From: JAKAFX01 sp043196285
GTDB taxonomy: Archaea; Thermoplasmatota; Thermoplasmata; Thermoplasmatales; Thermoplasmataceae
Assembly: GCA_043196285.1 (NCBI GenBank)
Contig: JBBYJL010000032.1
Span: forward strand, 1 to 14,158
DNA: 14,158 nt
Direction: 5' to 3'
Shown here: positions 7,787 to 13,849 of the stretch, one piece after another
Numbering within the stretch: position 1 is the first letter of the stretch
Layout of the letters: each line of letters starts with the position of its first letter
Made by a program: the position numbers and the translations under genes
The notes under the pieces: model-generated
Seen by the model: only the letters and a program-made list of their open reading frames with translations
Database searches by the model: none
Told to the model about the DNA's origin: nothing

Positions 7787-9049
7787 GGATCTCAGATCCC
7801 TCAAAATTTCCTTAGCCCTTGAAAAACTAATATTTTTTTCTTCAATCATTTGAGATGAAATCAATTCTATTTCTCTACCTGTAGCTCCAGCGCTGACTGC
7901 GACGTTCTTAGAATGAAGCTTCATGTGACCTTTCTGTATTCCTTCTGAGGAGAGAGCCCTTAATGCAGCAAAGTTCTGGGCTAGTCCGACTGATGCAAGT
8001 ACATTGGAGAACTCAGATGAATCAGAAACGCCTAAGATCTTCCTCATCACTTTTGCCTTGGCTACACTAGACGTTGAACCACCCACTGTACCAACTGCCA
8101 ATGGAATTGCTATGGACCCTATCACATCATCGTTTTCAGACAGGGAATAACTAGTAAGGCTGGAATATCTGCCAGATCTTGAGGCGTACGCATGGGCCCC
8201 AGCTTCAACTGCTCTCCAGTCGTTCAAAGTGGCCAGAAGTACAGAGTCAATTCCATTCATTATTCCCTTGTTGTGCGTAGCAGCCCTATAAGGATCATAT
8301 TTTGCAAACTCATAGGCTCTGATGATCCTCTCTGCAACCTCTGGTCCTCCAATAAGATCTGAAGGAAATCGTGCCATTGCATAGGCCATTCTCTGATCAC
8401 TCAGGTTTGACAGTATCTTAAGAACCGGTATAGATCCTGTAATCTCGCCAAGAAACGGTGCGATATGTTCACACATTGTGTTGACTACGTTAGCTCCCAT
8501 GGCATCTCTCACATCAACTATAATATGAACGATGATTTGATCCGGTAATTCCTCAATGGTCCTCACCTCGAGCCTCTTTGCACCCGCTCCAAGCGATTTA
8601 AGAGTGTTGCTCCTGCTGTTTGCCATCTCAAGAATCTTTTCCTCATTCTTCAGTATCTCTATGCGACTCCTTTCTCTGGATTGCACCTCAGTGAGCTGAA
8701 TCTGTCCTATCATCACAGGACTGCTGGAATAAGCTGTAAATCCGCCTGAGCCTGCTGCAATCTTGGCGGCAAAAGAGCAGGCTGCCACAATGGACGACTC
8801 CTCTACCGCCATTGGAATGAGATAACGTTTGCCATTGACAATAAAATTCGTGGCTAGTCCAACAGGAACTTCCATGGTTGAGAAAACGTTCTCGATTATG
8901 CTAGCCGCCTTTTCGCTGTCCAGGCTGCCAAATGTTGACAGAATACTAACATCCTCGTCAGATAGATCTGCGCTTTTGGCAATTATATCAAGTCTCTGTT
9001 TGGGAGTCAGATTTTTGAAGTTTTGAAAAGGATTTTTGTCATTAAGCAC
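7778..9049 (-). CDS. mvaA: Class II hydroxymethylglutaryl-CoA reductase
   Basis: A 423-residue soluble enzyme catalysing the conversion of HMG-CoA to mevalonate, the committed step toward archaeal ether-lipid isoprenoids. The sequence is class II (Pseudomonas mevalonii type), not the class I form of most archaea: GLATNFIVNGKRYLIPMAVEE at 64-84, GGFT at 102-105, VDVRDAMGANVVNTM at 178-192, ATHNKGIMNGIDSV at 257-270, NDWRAVEAGAHAYA at 276-289 and GHMKLH at 374-379. Catalytic Lys261, Asp277 and His375 sit at a constant offset of 6 from K267, D283 and H381 of P. mevalonii; the active-site Glu is 83 or 84. The length is normal. The start is a GTG about 25 nt downstream of a TATA-like element, suggesting a leaderless mRNA. 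Transfer from bacteria is documented for Thermoplasmatales and Archaeoglobales HMGR. Coenzyme preference was not judged. Confidence 0.96.
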   Translation of the reverse strand: MLNDKNPFQNFKNLTPKQRLDIIAKSADLSDEDVSILSTFGSLDSEKAASIIENVFSTMEVPVGLATNFIVNGKRYLIPMAVEESSIVAACSFAAKIAAGSGGFTAYSSSPVMIGQIQLTEVQSRERSRIEILKNEEKILEMANSRSNTLKSLGAGAKRLEVRTIEELPDQIIVHIIVDVRDAMGANVVNTMCEHIAPFLGEITGSIPVLKILSNLSDQRMAYAMARFPSDLIGGPEVAERIIRAYEFAKYDPYRAATHNKGIMNGIDSVLLATLNDWRAVEAGAHAYASRSGRYSSLTSYSLSENDDVIGSIAIPLAVGTVGGSTSSVAKAKVMRKILGVSDSSEFSNVLASVGLAQNFAALRALSSEGIQKGHMKLHSKNVAVSAGATGREIELISSQMIEEKNISFSRAKEILRDLRSKK

Positions 9050-9068
9050 AATACTGAATGCCCTGACC

Positions 9069-9081
9069 TATTAACTTTTTT
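9069..9081 (-). promoter_or_regulatory. TATA-box candidate for HMG-CoA reductase
   Basis: On the minus strand AAAAAAGTTAATA is centred about 25 nt before the GTG start at 9049. This spacing supports GTG as a leaderless start. The core is a weak match to an archaeal TATA box. Confidence 0.4.
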
Positions 9082-9111
9082 GCGGATACGCTAAGATCAG
9101 CAAAAGCATGA

Positions 9112-9129
9112 TAGTCACTAAAGTGACTA
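9112..9129. promoter_or_regulatory. Palindromic operator candidate between hmgR and pyrB
   Basis: TAGTCACTAAAGTGACTA has two perfect 8-bp arms around a central AA. It lies in the 128-bp gap between divergent genes, about 20 bp upstream of the pyrB TATA region and about 30 bp upstream of the hmgR TATA region. That is a suitable place for a dimeric regulator acting on either gene. The regulator is unknown. Confidence 0.45.
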
Positions 9130-9145
9130 CCAGGTTTCTTTGAGA

Positions 9146-9160
9146 AATTAAATTAATTTA
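9146..9160 (+). promoter_or_regulatory. TATA-box candidate for pyrB
   Basis: The AT-rich run AATTAAATTAATTTA is centred about 26 nt upstream of the pyrB ATG at 9178, the spacing expected for a leaderless transcript. No Shine-Dalgarno sequence precedes the ATG. Confidence 0.5.
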
Positions 9161-9177
9161 CTGCACATATACCTTGG

Positions 9178-10098
9178 ATGTTAAGAAACAAGAGTTTGGT
9201 ATCTATTGATGATGTGTCAAATGAGGATCTGGAAGAAATTTTTGCTCTTTCTGACCGGATGCTCAGCGTATTGGAATCAAACAAGAACCCGCATATGATG
9301 GATTCCAAAATTATGGCGACTCTATTCTATGAACCGAGTACACGCACAAGGCTTTCATTTGAGAGTGCAATGCATAGACTCGGCGGATCAGTGATATCAA
9401 TGTCAGACGCGAGTTCTTCATCCGTAGCCAAAGGTGAGACACTGGCCGATACCATAAGAATGGCAGAAGGATATTCCGACATTATTGTTATGCGTCATCC
9501 GCTCGAAGGTGCCGCAAGGCTAGCAGCCCAATTTTCGTCCAAACCCATTATAAACGCCGGTGATGGGTCCGGACAGCATCCAACGCAAACAATACTTGAC
9601 CTGTTTACGATGTGGAAAGAGTTTGGAAAAATAGATGGCCTGAAAATAGCTCTCATTGGGGATCTTAAGTACGGTCGAACTGTGCATTCATTGATACTGG
9701 CACTTTCAAGATTCAATGTGGAACTGACTTTAATCTCACCGCGGTCCTTGAGCATACCTGAACAGTTCTATTCCAGGATACCACATAATATCAAAGTGCG
9801 GAAATCAGAGAAAATGGAAGGATTTGTGGAAGACGCCGATGTTCTCTATGTTACCAGAATCCAGAAGGAAAGATTCGCGGACAAGAATGAATACCTCAGC
9901 CTCATTGGATCGTATTCTGTCGATCTTAAAATTGTCGACAGCATCAAGAAAGAAGCCATAATTATGCACCCTCTTCCCAGGATAGATGAGATAAAGCCTG
10001 AGGTTGACTTCACACAGAATGCAAGATACTTCAAACAGGCTTCGTTTGGAATTCCAGTAAGGATGGCTCTTATTTCCATGATATTGGGGGTGAACTGA
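9178..10098 (+). CDS. pyrB: Aspartate carbamoyltransferase catalytic chain
   Basis: A 306-residue chain, close to the 311 of E. coli PyrB. It joins carbamoyl phosphate and L-aspartate to give N-carbamoyl-L-aspartate in pyrimidine synthesis; catalytic trimers pair with PyrI dimers. The carbamoyl-phosphate motif STRTR is at 54-58, the loop SVAKGETLADT at 82-92 includes Lys85 that reaches into the neighbouring active site, RHP is at 106-108, QHPTQ at 133-137, GDLKYGRTVHS at 161-171, VTRIQKERF at 225-233 and HPLPR at 264-268. All key residues are present. It is the first gene of an operon, and its TGA overlaps the pyrI ATG by one base, so the two chains are translationally coupled. A TATA box about 26 nt upstream suggests leaderless translation. 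Confidence 0.97.
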   Translation: MLRNKSLVSIDDVSNEDLEEIFALSDRMLSVLESNKNPHMMDSKIMATLFYEPSTRTRLSFESAMHRLGGSVISMSDASSSSVAKGETLADTIRMAEGYSDIIVMRHPLEGAARLAAQFSSKPIINAGDGSGQHPTQTILDLFTMWKEFGKIDGLKIALIGDLKYGRTVHSLILALSRFNVELTLISPRSLSIPEQFYSRIPHNIKVRKSEKMEGFVEDADVLYVTRIQKERFADKNEYLSLIGSYSVDLKIVDSIKKEAIIMHPLPRIDEIKPEVDFTQNARYFKQASFGIPVRMALISMILGVN

Positions 10099-10559
10099 TG
10101 GACAAGACATTACTTATAGCCAAGATAAAGGACGGCACAGTGATTGACCACATATCTTCGGGTAAATCATTCAAGGTGTTATCAATACTAAACATCGATA
10201 GTTCTATAGGTTATACGGTAACAGTTGCTGTACATGTTCCAAGTAAAAAGACTGGATTCAAAGATATAGTAAAGATTGAAGGAAGGTTCCTTGAGAAGGA
10301 AGAACTTGACAGGATCTCGCTGGCTGCACCGAATGCTGCAATCAGCATTATCAGGAACTACGATATCACAGAAAAATTTCACGTGGAGATACCCGATGAG
10401 ATTACTGGCATTATAGACTGCCCCAACCAGAACTGCATATCCAACGCAAAGGAGCCAGTCAAGGCAAGGTTTCTGGTCAGGTCTAAAAATCCACTTTCAT
10501 TGAAGTGTTACTACTGTGAGCGGCTGATAAATGAGAATGAAATACTACAAAATCTATAA
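10098..10559 (+). CDS. pyrI: Aspartate carbamoyltransferase regulatory chain
   Basis: A 153-residue chain, the same size as E. coli PyrI. It binds nucleotide effectors in the N-terminal half and docks to the catalytic trimer through a C-terminal zinc domain. The zinc ligands are Cys108, Cys113, Cys137 and Cys140 (CPNQNC and CYYC), at the spacing seen in E. coli. The N-terminal region includes GTVIDHIS at 13-20, which corresponds to the start of the allosteric domain. Its ATG overlaps the pyrB stop by one base. Its 3' end converges on the FtsZ-like gene with 17 bp between them. The holoenzyme is probably allosterically controlled; which nucleotides act cannot be read from sequence. Confidence 0.96.
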   Translation: MDKTLLIAKIKDGTVIDHISSGKSFKVLSILNIDSSIGYTVTVAVHVPSKKTGFKDIVKIEGRFLEKEELDRISLAAPNAAISIIRNYDITEKFHVEIPDEITGIIDCPNQNCISNAKEPVKARFLVRSKNPLSLKCYYCERLINENEILQNL

Positions 10560-10576
10560 TAAATGATAATTGGGGA

Positions 10577-11377
10577 TCAGAAAAGATTCTTTCTGATGTC
10601 CCTGGTTACTTCAGATAGTCTCAGACTGAAGAATTTGAGGTCCCTTACAACATTTTCATTTATCTTGTCGAGATATGCCAGTGGGTTCTGTGGTAGCATA
10701 TTGCGAATCTCCTTTGAGGATTCTTCATTGTCGTAAACTTTGACTCCACCACTCTGCTTTACCAGTTGAATTATTCCAGCCTGCGCTTTTCTTCTTCTGT
10801 CCTCCTCCAGTTTAGATGGTTTGATCACAAGATTTACGTGCGCAATGTTTCTCTTGTTAAGAATTCCAGAGAAGGCAATGTGCATCCTCTGTCCAAAACT
10901 CCCTCCGAAACCGCTTACGAGTATGAAAGCCTGGGATCGTGGAATCTCGTCAAATATCTGGCTGGCAACCAGCTCAGGTGACGACTCAAACTGGTCAGCG
11001 AGAACAGATATATTCTTTGTCTGTACGAGCATTTCCTGCATTAAAGGACCAGAATAAACTGTTCCGCTTACACTATTTTTTGATTCAAGGTCTACCTTGA
11101 AATAGCTCATTTTAGTCTTCTTGGTAAGAAGACCTAAACTACTCTTCCTTTTTTCGATCTTAACAACAGGATTATTGTCCATAGTGACTGAATGAATGTT
11201 CGCCCTGGGGATCTCGTCGGGCATCATATACCCAAGTATCCTCTTGCCGCAGTCTCCGAAGGACATTATTGTTATGTCCGCTCTCTCTTCGTAGTATTCC
11301 TTCACTATTTCTGTTAGGTTATGCCGTATTTCCATCTCACTTGGTATTCTGTCAAATTCCTCTACCAATTTTTTCAC
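10577..11377 (-). CDS. Short divergent FtsZ/tubulin-like protein (GTPase half only)
   Basis: A 266-residue soluble protein resembling the nucleotide-binding half of FtsZ. Landmarks in order: strand and T1-like loop ITIMSFGDCGKRI at 35-47 (FtsZ ITVVGVGGAGCNAV), a T2-like SVTMDNNPV at 63-71, a T4-like glycine loop SGFGGSFG at 155-162 (FtsZ GGGTGTG, here altered), VIKPSKLEEDRRRKAQAGI at 184-202 (FtsZ VTKPFxFEGxRRxxxAxxGI), and YDNEE at 215-219 (FtsZ PND region). After a helix equivalent to H7 the chain stops, so the T7 loop and C-terminal domain are missing. The GTG start overlaps the TGA of the upstream RHH gene; a GAGGTG sequence over that junction could also serve the TTG at codon 4. A filament partner, membrane-remodelling factor or sensor is inference. 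GTP binding is uncertain because the T4 loop is non-canonical. A divergent Rossmann-like protein remains possible. Confidence 0.7.
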   Translation of the reverse strand: MKKLVEEFDRIPSEMEIRHNLTEIVKEYYEERADITIMSFGDCGKRILGYMMPDEIPRANIHSVTMDNNPVVKIEKRKSSLGLLTKKTKMSYFKVDLESKNSVSGTVYSGPLMQEMLVQTKNISVLADQFESSPELVASQIFDEIPRSQAFILVSGFGGSFGQRMHIAFSGILNKRNIAHVNLVIKPSKLEEDRRRKAQAGIIQLVKQSGGVKVYDNEESSKEIRNMLPQNPLAYLDKINENVVRDLKFFSLRLSEVTRDIRKNLF

Positions 11378-11790
11378 CTCACTTTCCAGCTTTTTGATTC
11401 ATATGAAGAAGAATTGGCAGGTCTTACGTGCCTGTCGTATTCCTCAAATAGATCTTCACTGGCCTTCTTTTTCTCAATCTTTCTCGTAATGATGTCATTA
11501 ATCACTCCCTCACTGTTCGCAGCATTGAGGACAATACTTATTGCTTCACTAATGCTAGTGAAGAATCCCCTTTCTACTGCCTTTCTAAGAGTATCCTCAG
11601 TGCTTCCGTCAAGCTTTATTTCGGTGCCGTCGGACATCCTCCCCTGTGAGCCCTTTGCCATGAAATCAAAGACTGCTTTCCTTATGAACTCGGATCTACT
11701 TCCATATTCAACATTCTTCTCAAGATATTGATCTATTTCAAGTAAATCCATTTCAGAGATCCTTATAGTGACTTTCTCTTCTTTGTCCAT
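11374..11790 (-). CDS. Ribbon-helix-helix (CopG/CdrS-like) regulator with two RHH units
   Basis: From the ATG at 11790 the product is 138 residues and starts MDKEEKVTIRI. An in-frame ATG at 11808 would add six residues, but the TATA box predicts transcription starting near 11799, so the shorter form is preferred. The first RHH unit is EKVTIRIS (strand), DLLEIDQYLEKNV (helix A) and SRSEFIRKAVFDFM (helix B). A second, weaker unit seems to follow: TEIKLD, TEDTLRKAVERGFF, SISEAISIVLNAA. The tail is basic and charged. RHH proteins bind DNA operators as dimers through the paired strands; a tandem copy could form an intrachain pair. The gene overlaps the FtsZ-like gene, forming an operon. By analogy with haloarchaeal cdrS beside ftsZ2 it may control cell-division genes and its own promoter; that is inference. 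Confidence 0.85.
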   Translation of the reverse strand: MDKEEKVTIRISEMDLLEIDQYLEKNVEYGSRSEFIRKAVFDFMAKGSQGRMSDGTEIKLDGSTEDTLRKAVERGFFTSISEAISIVLNAANSEGVINDIITRKIEKKKASEDLFEEYDRHVRPANSSSYESKSWKVR

Positions 11791-11819
11791 GATCCTCGTT
11801 ATAGTCATTCTTATAGTCG

Positions 11820-11828
11820 TATATAAAT
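11820..11828 (-). promoter_or_regulatory. TATA-box candidate for the RHH/FtsZ-like operon
   Basis: On the minus strand ATTTATATA is centred near 11824. Transcription would begin near 11799, downstream of the ATG at 11808 and about 9 nt before the ATG at 11790. This decides the preferred start of the RHH gene. Confidence 0.5.
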
Positions 11829-12103
11829 GTTTTGTTCTTTGCCAGACAAAAAAAGGTCATTTGTTCATACATAACTGACTTTATGTAATTTATCAATATA
11901 ATTCACTGCTGTCGTGGAAACTATCTATAAGGGCATTTATAAATATACATATCTTTACATAAATATGATATATATTAATGGTGATATGGTAGATTGCTTA
12001 AAACGTTCCGATATTATCATTATCGCCGGACAATATAATATGCTATGACTATTATATTAGGATAGCATCTTAAACATTATTACACTGCAAGACATCTTGT
12101 GTT
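11829..12103. promoter_or_regulatory. AT-rich divergent intergenic region with TATA-like and inverted-repeat elements
   Basis: This gap separates the RHH/FtsZ-like operon from the aIF2-beta operon. It contains a strong palindromic TATA-like ATTTATAAAT at 11936-11945, a second AT block near 11956-11977, and an inverted repeat AATATAAT at 12032-12039 with ATTATATT at 12051-12058. A TATA-like CTTAAACAT at 12069-12077 is centred about 31 nt before the aIF2-beta ATG and is the likely promoter of that operon. No tRNA or convincing protein gene was found. Confidence 0.45.
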
Positions 12104-12724
12104 ATGAGCGAGTTCAATTATGATGATTTATTGAAAAAAGCAGAGAGTGCATTTTCAAAGGGAGATAAGAATAAGATGCGCTTACAGGTACCGGATCCTG
12201 ATGTTATATATGAGGGGAGAGTAACAATAGTACGTAACTTCATTGACATCGTTGATATGATAAACAGAGACCCGAAGCATGTAGCTAAGTTTCTAATGAA
12301 GGAGCTTGGAATAGGGGTGACCATTGATTCAAAACGGTTGATGATTAACAGGAAAGTGAGTATTGATCAGATCAAAGACAAAATCTCGCAGTACATGGAC
12401 TCATTTGTCAAGTGTTACGAATGTCAGTCGCCGGATACTGAAATACAGAAAGTAGGAAGAGTTGACTTACTGGTATGCAAAGCATGCGGTGCACAGCATC
12501 CAATAAGACTTACAAGAGAATCCAAATCCCCTGAATTGAGTCTTGAAGAGGGAAAGGACTACACTGTCACTGTTACCGATGTTGGGAGATCGGGTGAAGG
12601 CAGGGCTAACTTTAGGGGCTTCAGAATTATAATCCCAGGCGTTAAAGCGGGCCAGACATTGCATGTTAAGATCAAGAAAATAATGCATGACACGGCGATC
12701 GCAGAAGTGATAAAGGAAAAGTAA
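12104..12724 (+). CDS. eif2b: Translation initiation factor aIF2 subunit beta with C-terminal TRAM domain
   Basis: A 206-residue protein. aIF2 is a heterotrimer that carries initiator Met-tRNA to the small ribosomal subunit; beta supports the gamma GTPase. A short N-terminal helix (DYDDLL-like, residues 5-15) contacts gamma in homologues. The central domain at about 35-98 carries NFIDIVDMINRDPKHVAKFLMKELG. The zinc ribbon at about 100-137 has Cys104, Cys107, Cys125 and Cys128 in CYEC and CKAC. Residues about 144-206 form a TRAM domain (VTVTDVGRSGEGRANFRGFRI and IIPGVKAGQ), a small RNA-binding beta-barrel. Typical aIF2-beta proteins of about 140 residues lack it; as far as I recall, a TRAM extension occurs in Thermoplasma and some methanogens. 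Its TAA overlaps the ATG of the PIN gene by one base. Confidence 0.95.
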   Translation: MSEFNYDDLLKKAESAFSKGDKNKMRLQVPDPDVIYEGRVTIVRNFIDIVDMINRDPKHVAKFLMKELGIGVTIDSKRLMINRKVSIDQIKDKISQYMDSFVKCYECQSPDTEIQKVGRVDLLVCKACGAQHPIRLTRESKSPELSLEEGKDYTVTVTDVGRSGEGRANFRGFRIIIPGVKAGQTLHVKIKKIMHDTAIAEVIKEK

Positions 12725-13089
12725 TGTTTCATAGGCTGATTGTAGACACTAATGCAATTATATATCTGATCAAAAAGAAAAGAGTTGATAGTCTGAAGAA
12801 CATTGGAAACCAGATAAATGAAGTAATAATCCCGACTTCAGTTGTGAATGAACTAAGAACTCTGGCTGAGAGATCGCCAACCTCAGAGGTATTTAGAACC
12901 GCATTGCGAATCACGGCTACCATGAAACAATACAGTACAGGCTATAAGGGTGATGATGCAATCATACAGGTAGCCTTGGAATTGGGATCTTTTGTACTAA
13001 CAAATGACAAAGATTTAAAAAATAGACTAAAAAAATTGGGCATTGGTGTTTATTCTGTTAGAACAAATGGCAATATTGTTCCCGCATAA
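12724..13089 (+). CDS. PIN-domain ribonuclease, probably RNA-processing type
   Basis: A 121-residue single PIN domain. The acidic metal ligands are all visible: Asp8 in VDTN, Glu43 in VVNELR, Asp77/Asp78 in KGDDAI and Asp95 with Asp97 in LTNDKDLKNRL. An active Mg/Mn-dependent endoribonuclease is therefore expected. No antitoxin-like gene lies next to it. It overlaps aIF2-beta by one base, and many archaea carry a PIN gene beside aIF2 subunit genes, so a role in rRNA or other RNA processing (Fcf1/Nob1-like) is more likely than a VapC toxin. The substrate is unknown. The next gene, ribK, starts 10 nt after its stop. Confidence 0.88.
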   Translation: MFHRLIVDTNAIIYLIKKKRVDSLKNIGNQINEVIIPTSVVNELRTLAERSPTSEVFRTALRITATMKQYSTGYKGDDAIIQVALELGSFVLTNDKDLKNRLKKLGIGVYSVRTNGNIVPA

Positions 13090-13099
13090 GGTGTCGTAA

Positions 13100-13771
13100 A
13101 TGGATTCAACTTTGAACCGAATTGAATTTGAAGCTCTAAAGGAAATAAAGAAACTTTGTGGCAGTTCTGGCAGCGCGGTAGTCAGCAGCATAAAACTCGG
13201 AAAGATTCTGGGTATTAGCCAACAATCTGCGTCTAGAATTCTCATTAGCCTTGGAAAGAAGAACATGATAACGCGCATAATGGAGAACAGGAAGCAACGC
13301 ATTAAATTGACTGAAAATGGGATGGACATACTTATCACAGAACTTAATGATCTAATGGGAATTCTTAACCCCGAAGATACGATTGATATAAAAGGTGTTG
13401 TTACAAGCGGTCTGGGTGAAGGAAGATATTATATTTCGAGAAAATTTTACATCATCCAGTTTCAGGAGAAGCTTAAATTTATTCCTTACCTTGGAACTCT
13501 TAACATAAAAATTAAACCAAATGAGGACGTACATCTCAGTATGTTGAAAAATAGCCCTGGCATACATATAGATGGTTTTACAACCGAAGATAGATCGTTT
13601 GGGCCAGTGAAAGCATTTAGGTGCGAAATAAGCGGTGTGGAATGCGCTGTTCTGATGCCTGAAAGAACGATACATACTGATACTATGGAACTAATATCGG
13701 AGCACTATCTTCGGGAAAGATTAGACCTCAAGGATGGCGACTTGGTAACAGTGAAGGTTTATCTCTTCTGA
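13100..13771 (+). CDS. ribK: CTP-dependent riboflavin kinase with N-terminal winged helix
   Basis: A 223-residue protein of the archaeal RibK (DUF120) family, which phosphorylates riboflavin to FMN using CTP rather than ATP. Residues about 5-80 form a winged helix-turn-helix with recognition-helix-like SQQSASRILISLGKKNMI. The kinase barrel spans about 90-223: GVVTSGLGEGRYYIS at 98-112, PYLGTLNIKI at 132-141, the DRSFGPVKAF segment near 165, and PERTIHTDTMELI near 193-205, followed by LRERLDLKDGDLVTVKV. The winged-helix plus kinase layout is common in euryarchaea, and the helix domain may regulate flavin genes; that is inference. The start is supported by AAGGTG at 13088-13093, six nt upstream of the ATG. 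It is the third gene of the aIF2-beta operon. Confidence 0.95.
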   Translation: MDSTLNRIEFEALKEIKKLCGSSGSAVVSSIKLGKILGISQQSASRILISLGKKNMITRIMENRKQRIKLTENGMDILITELNDLMGILNPEDTIDIKGVVTSGLGEGRYYISRKFYIIQFQEKLKFIPYLGTLNIKIKPNEDVHLSMLKNSPGIHIDGFTTEDRSFGPVKAFRCEISGVECAVLMPERTIHTDTMELISEHYLRERLDLKDGDLVTVKVYLF

Positions 13772-13849
13772 GCGAGAAGACCCTTTCCGTGATGGAGGGG
13801 GTGAAAGCAAGCAAAAAGCTCGTAATAATCTTAGTGTTATCTATAAATA

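Noticed and set aside
7787..7799. GGATCT-C-AGATCC inverted repeat as a hairpin terminator
   Set aside because: A one-base loop cannot form a good hairpin and it lies inside the 3' coding end of HMG-CoA reductase; the T-rich tract alone was kept as candidate.
11986..12048. 20-codon open frame in the divergent intergenic region, next to a GGTGAT sequence
   Set aside because: Too short, and the Shine-Dalgarno-like bases touch the ATG with no spacing; no support beyond chance.
12724..13089. PIN protein as the toxin of a VapBC toxin-antitoxin pair
   Set aside because: No antitoxin-like gene is adjacent; it is coupled to aIF2-beta and ribK instead, which favours an RNA-processing role.
13100..13771. 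Third operon gene as a MarR-type transcription regulator
   Set aside because: Only the first third is a winged helix; the remaining two thirds match the CTP-dependent riboflavin kinase motifs.
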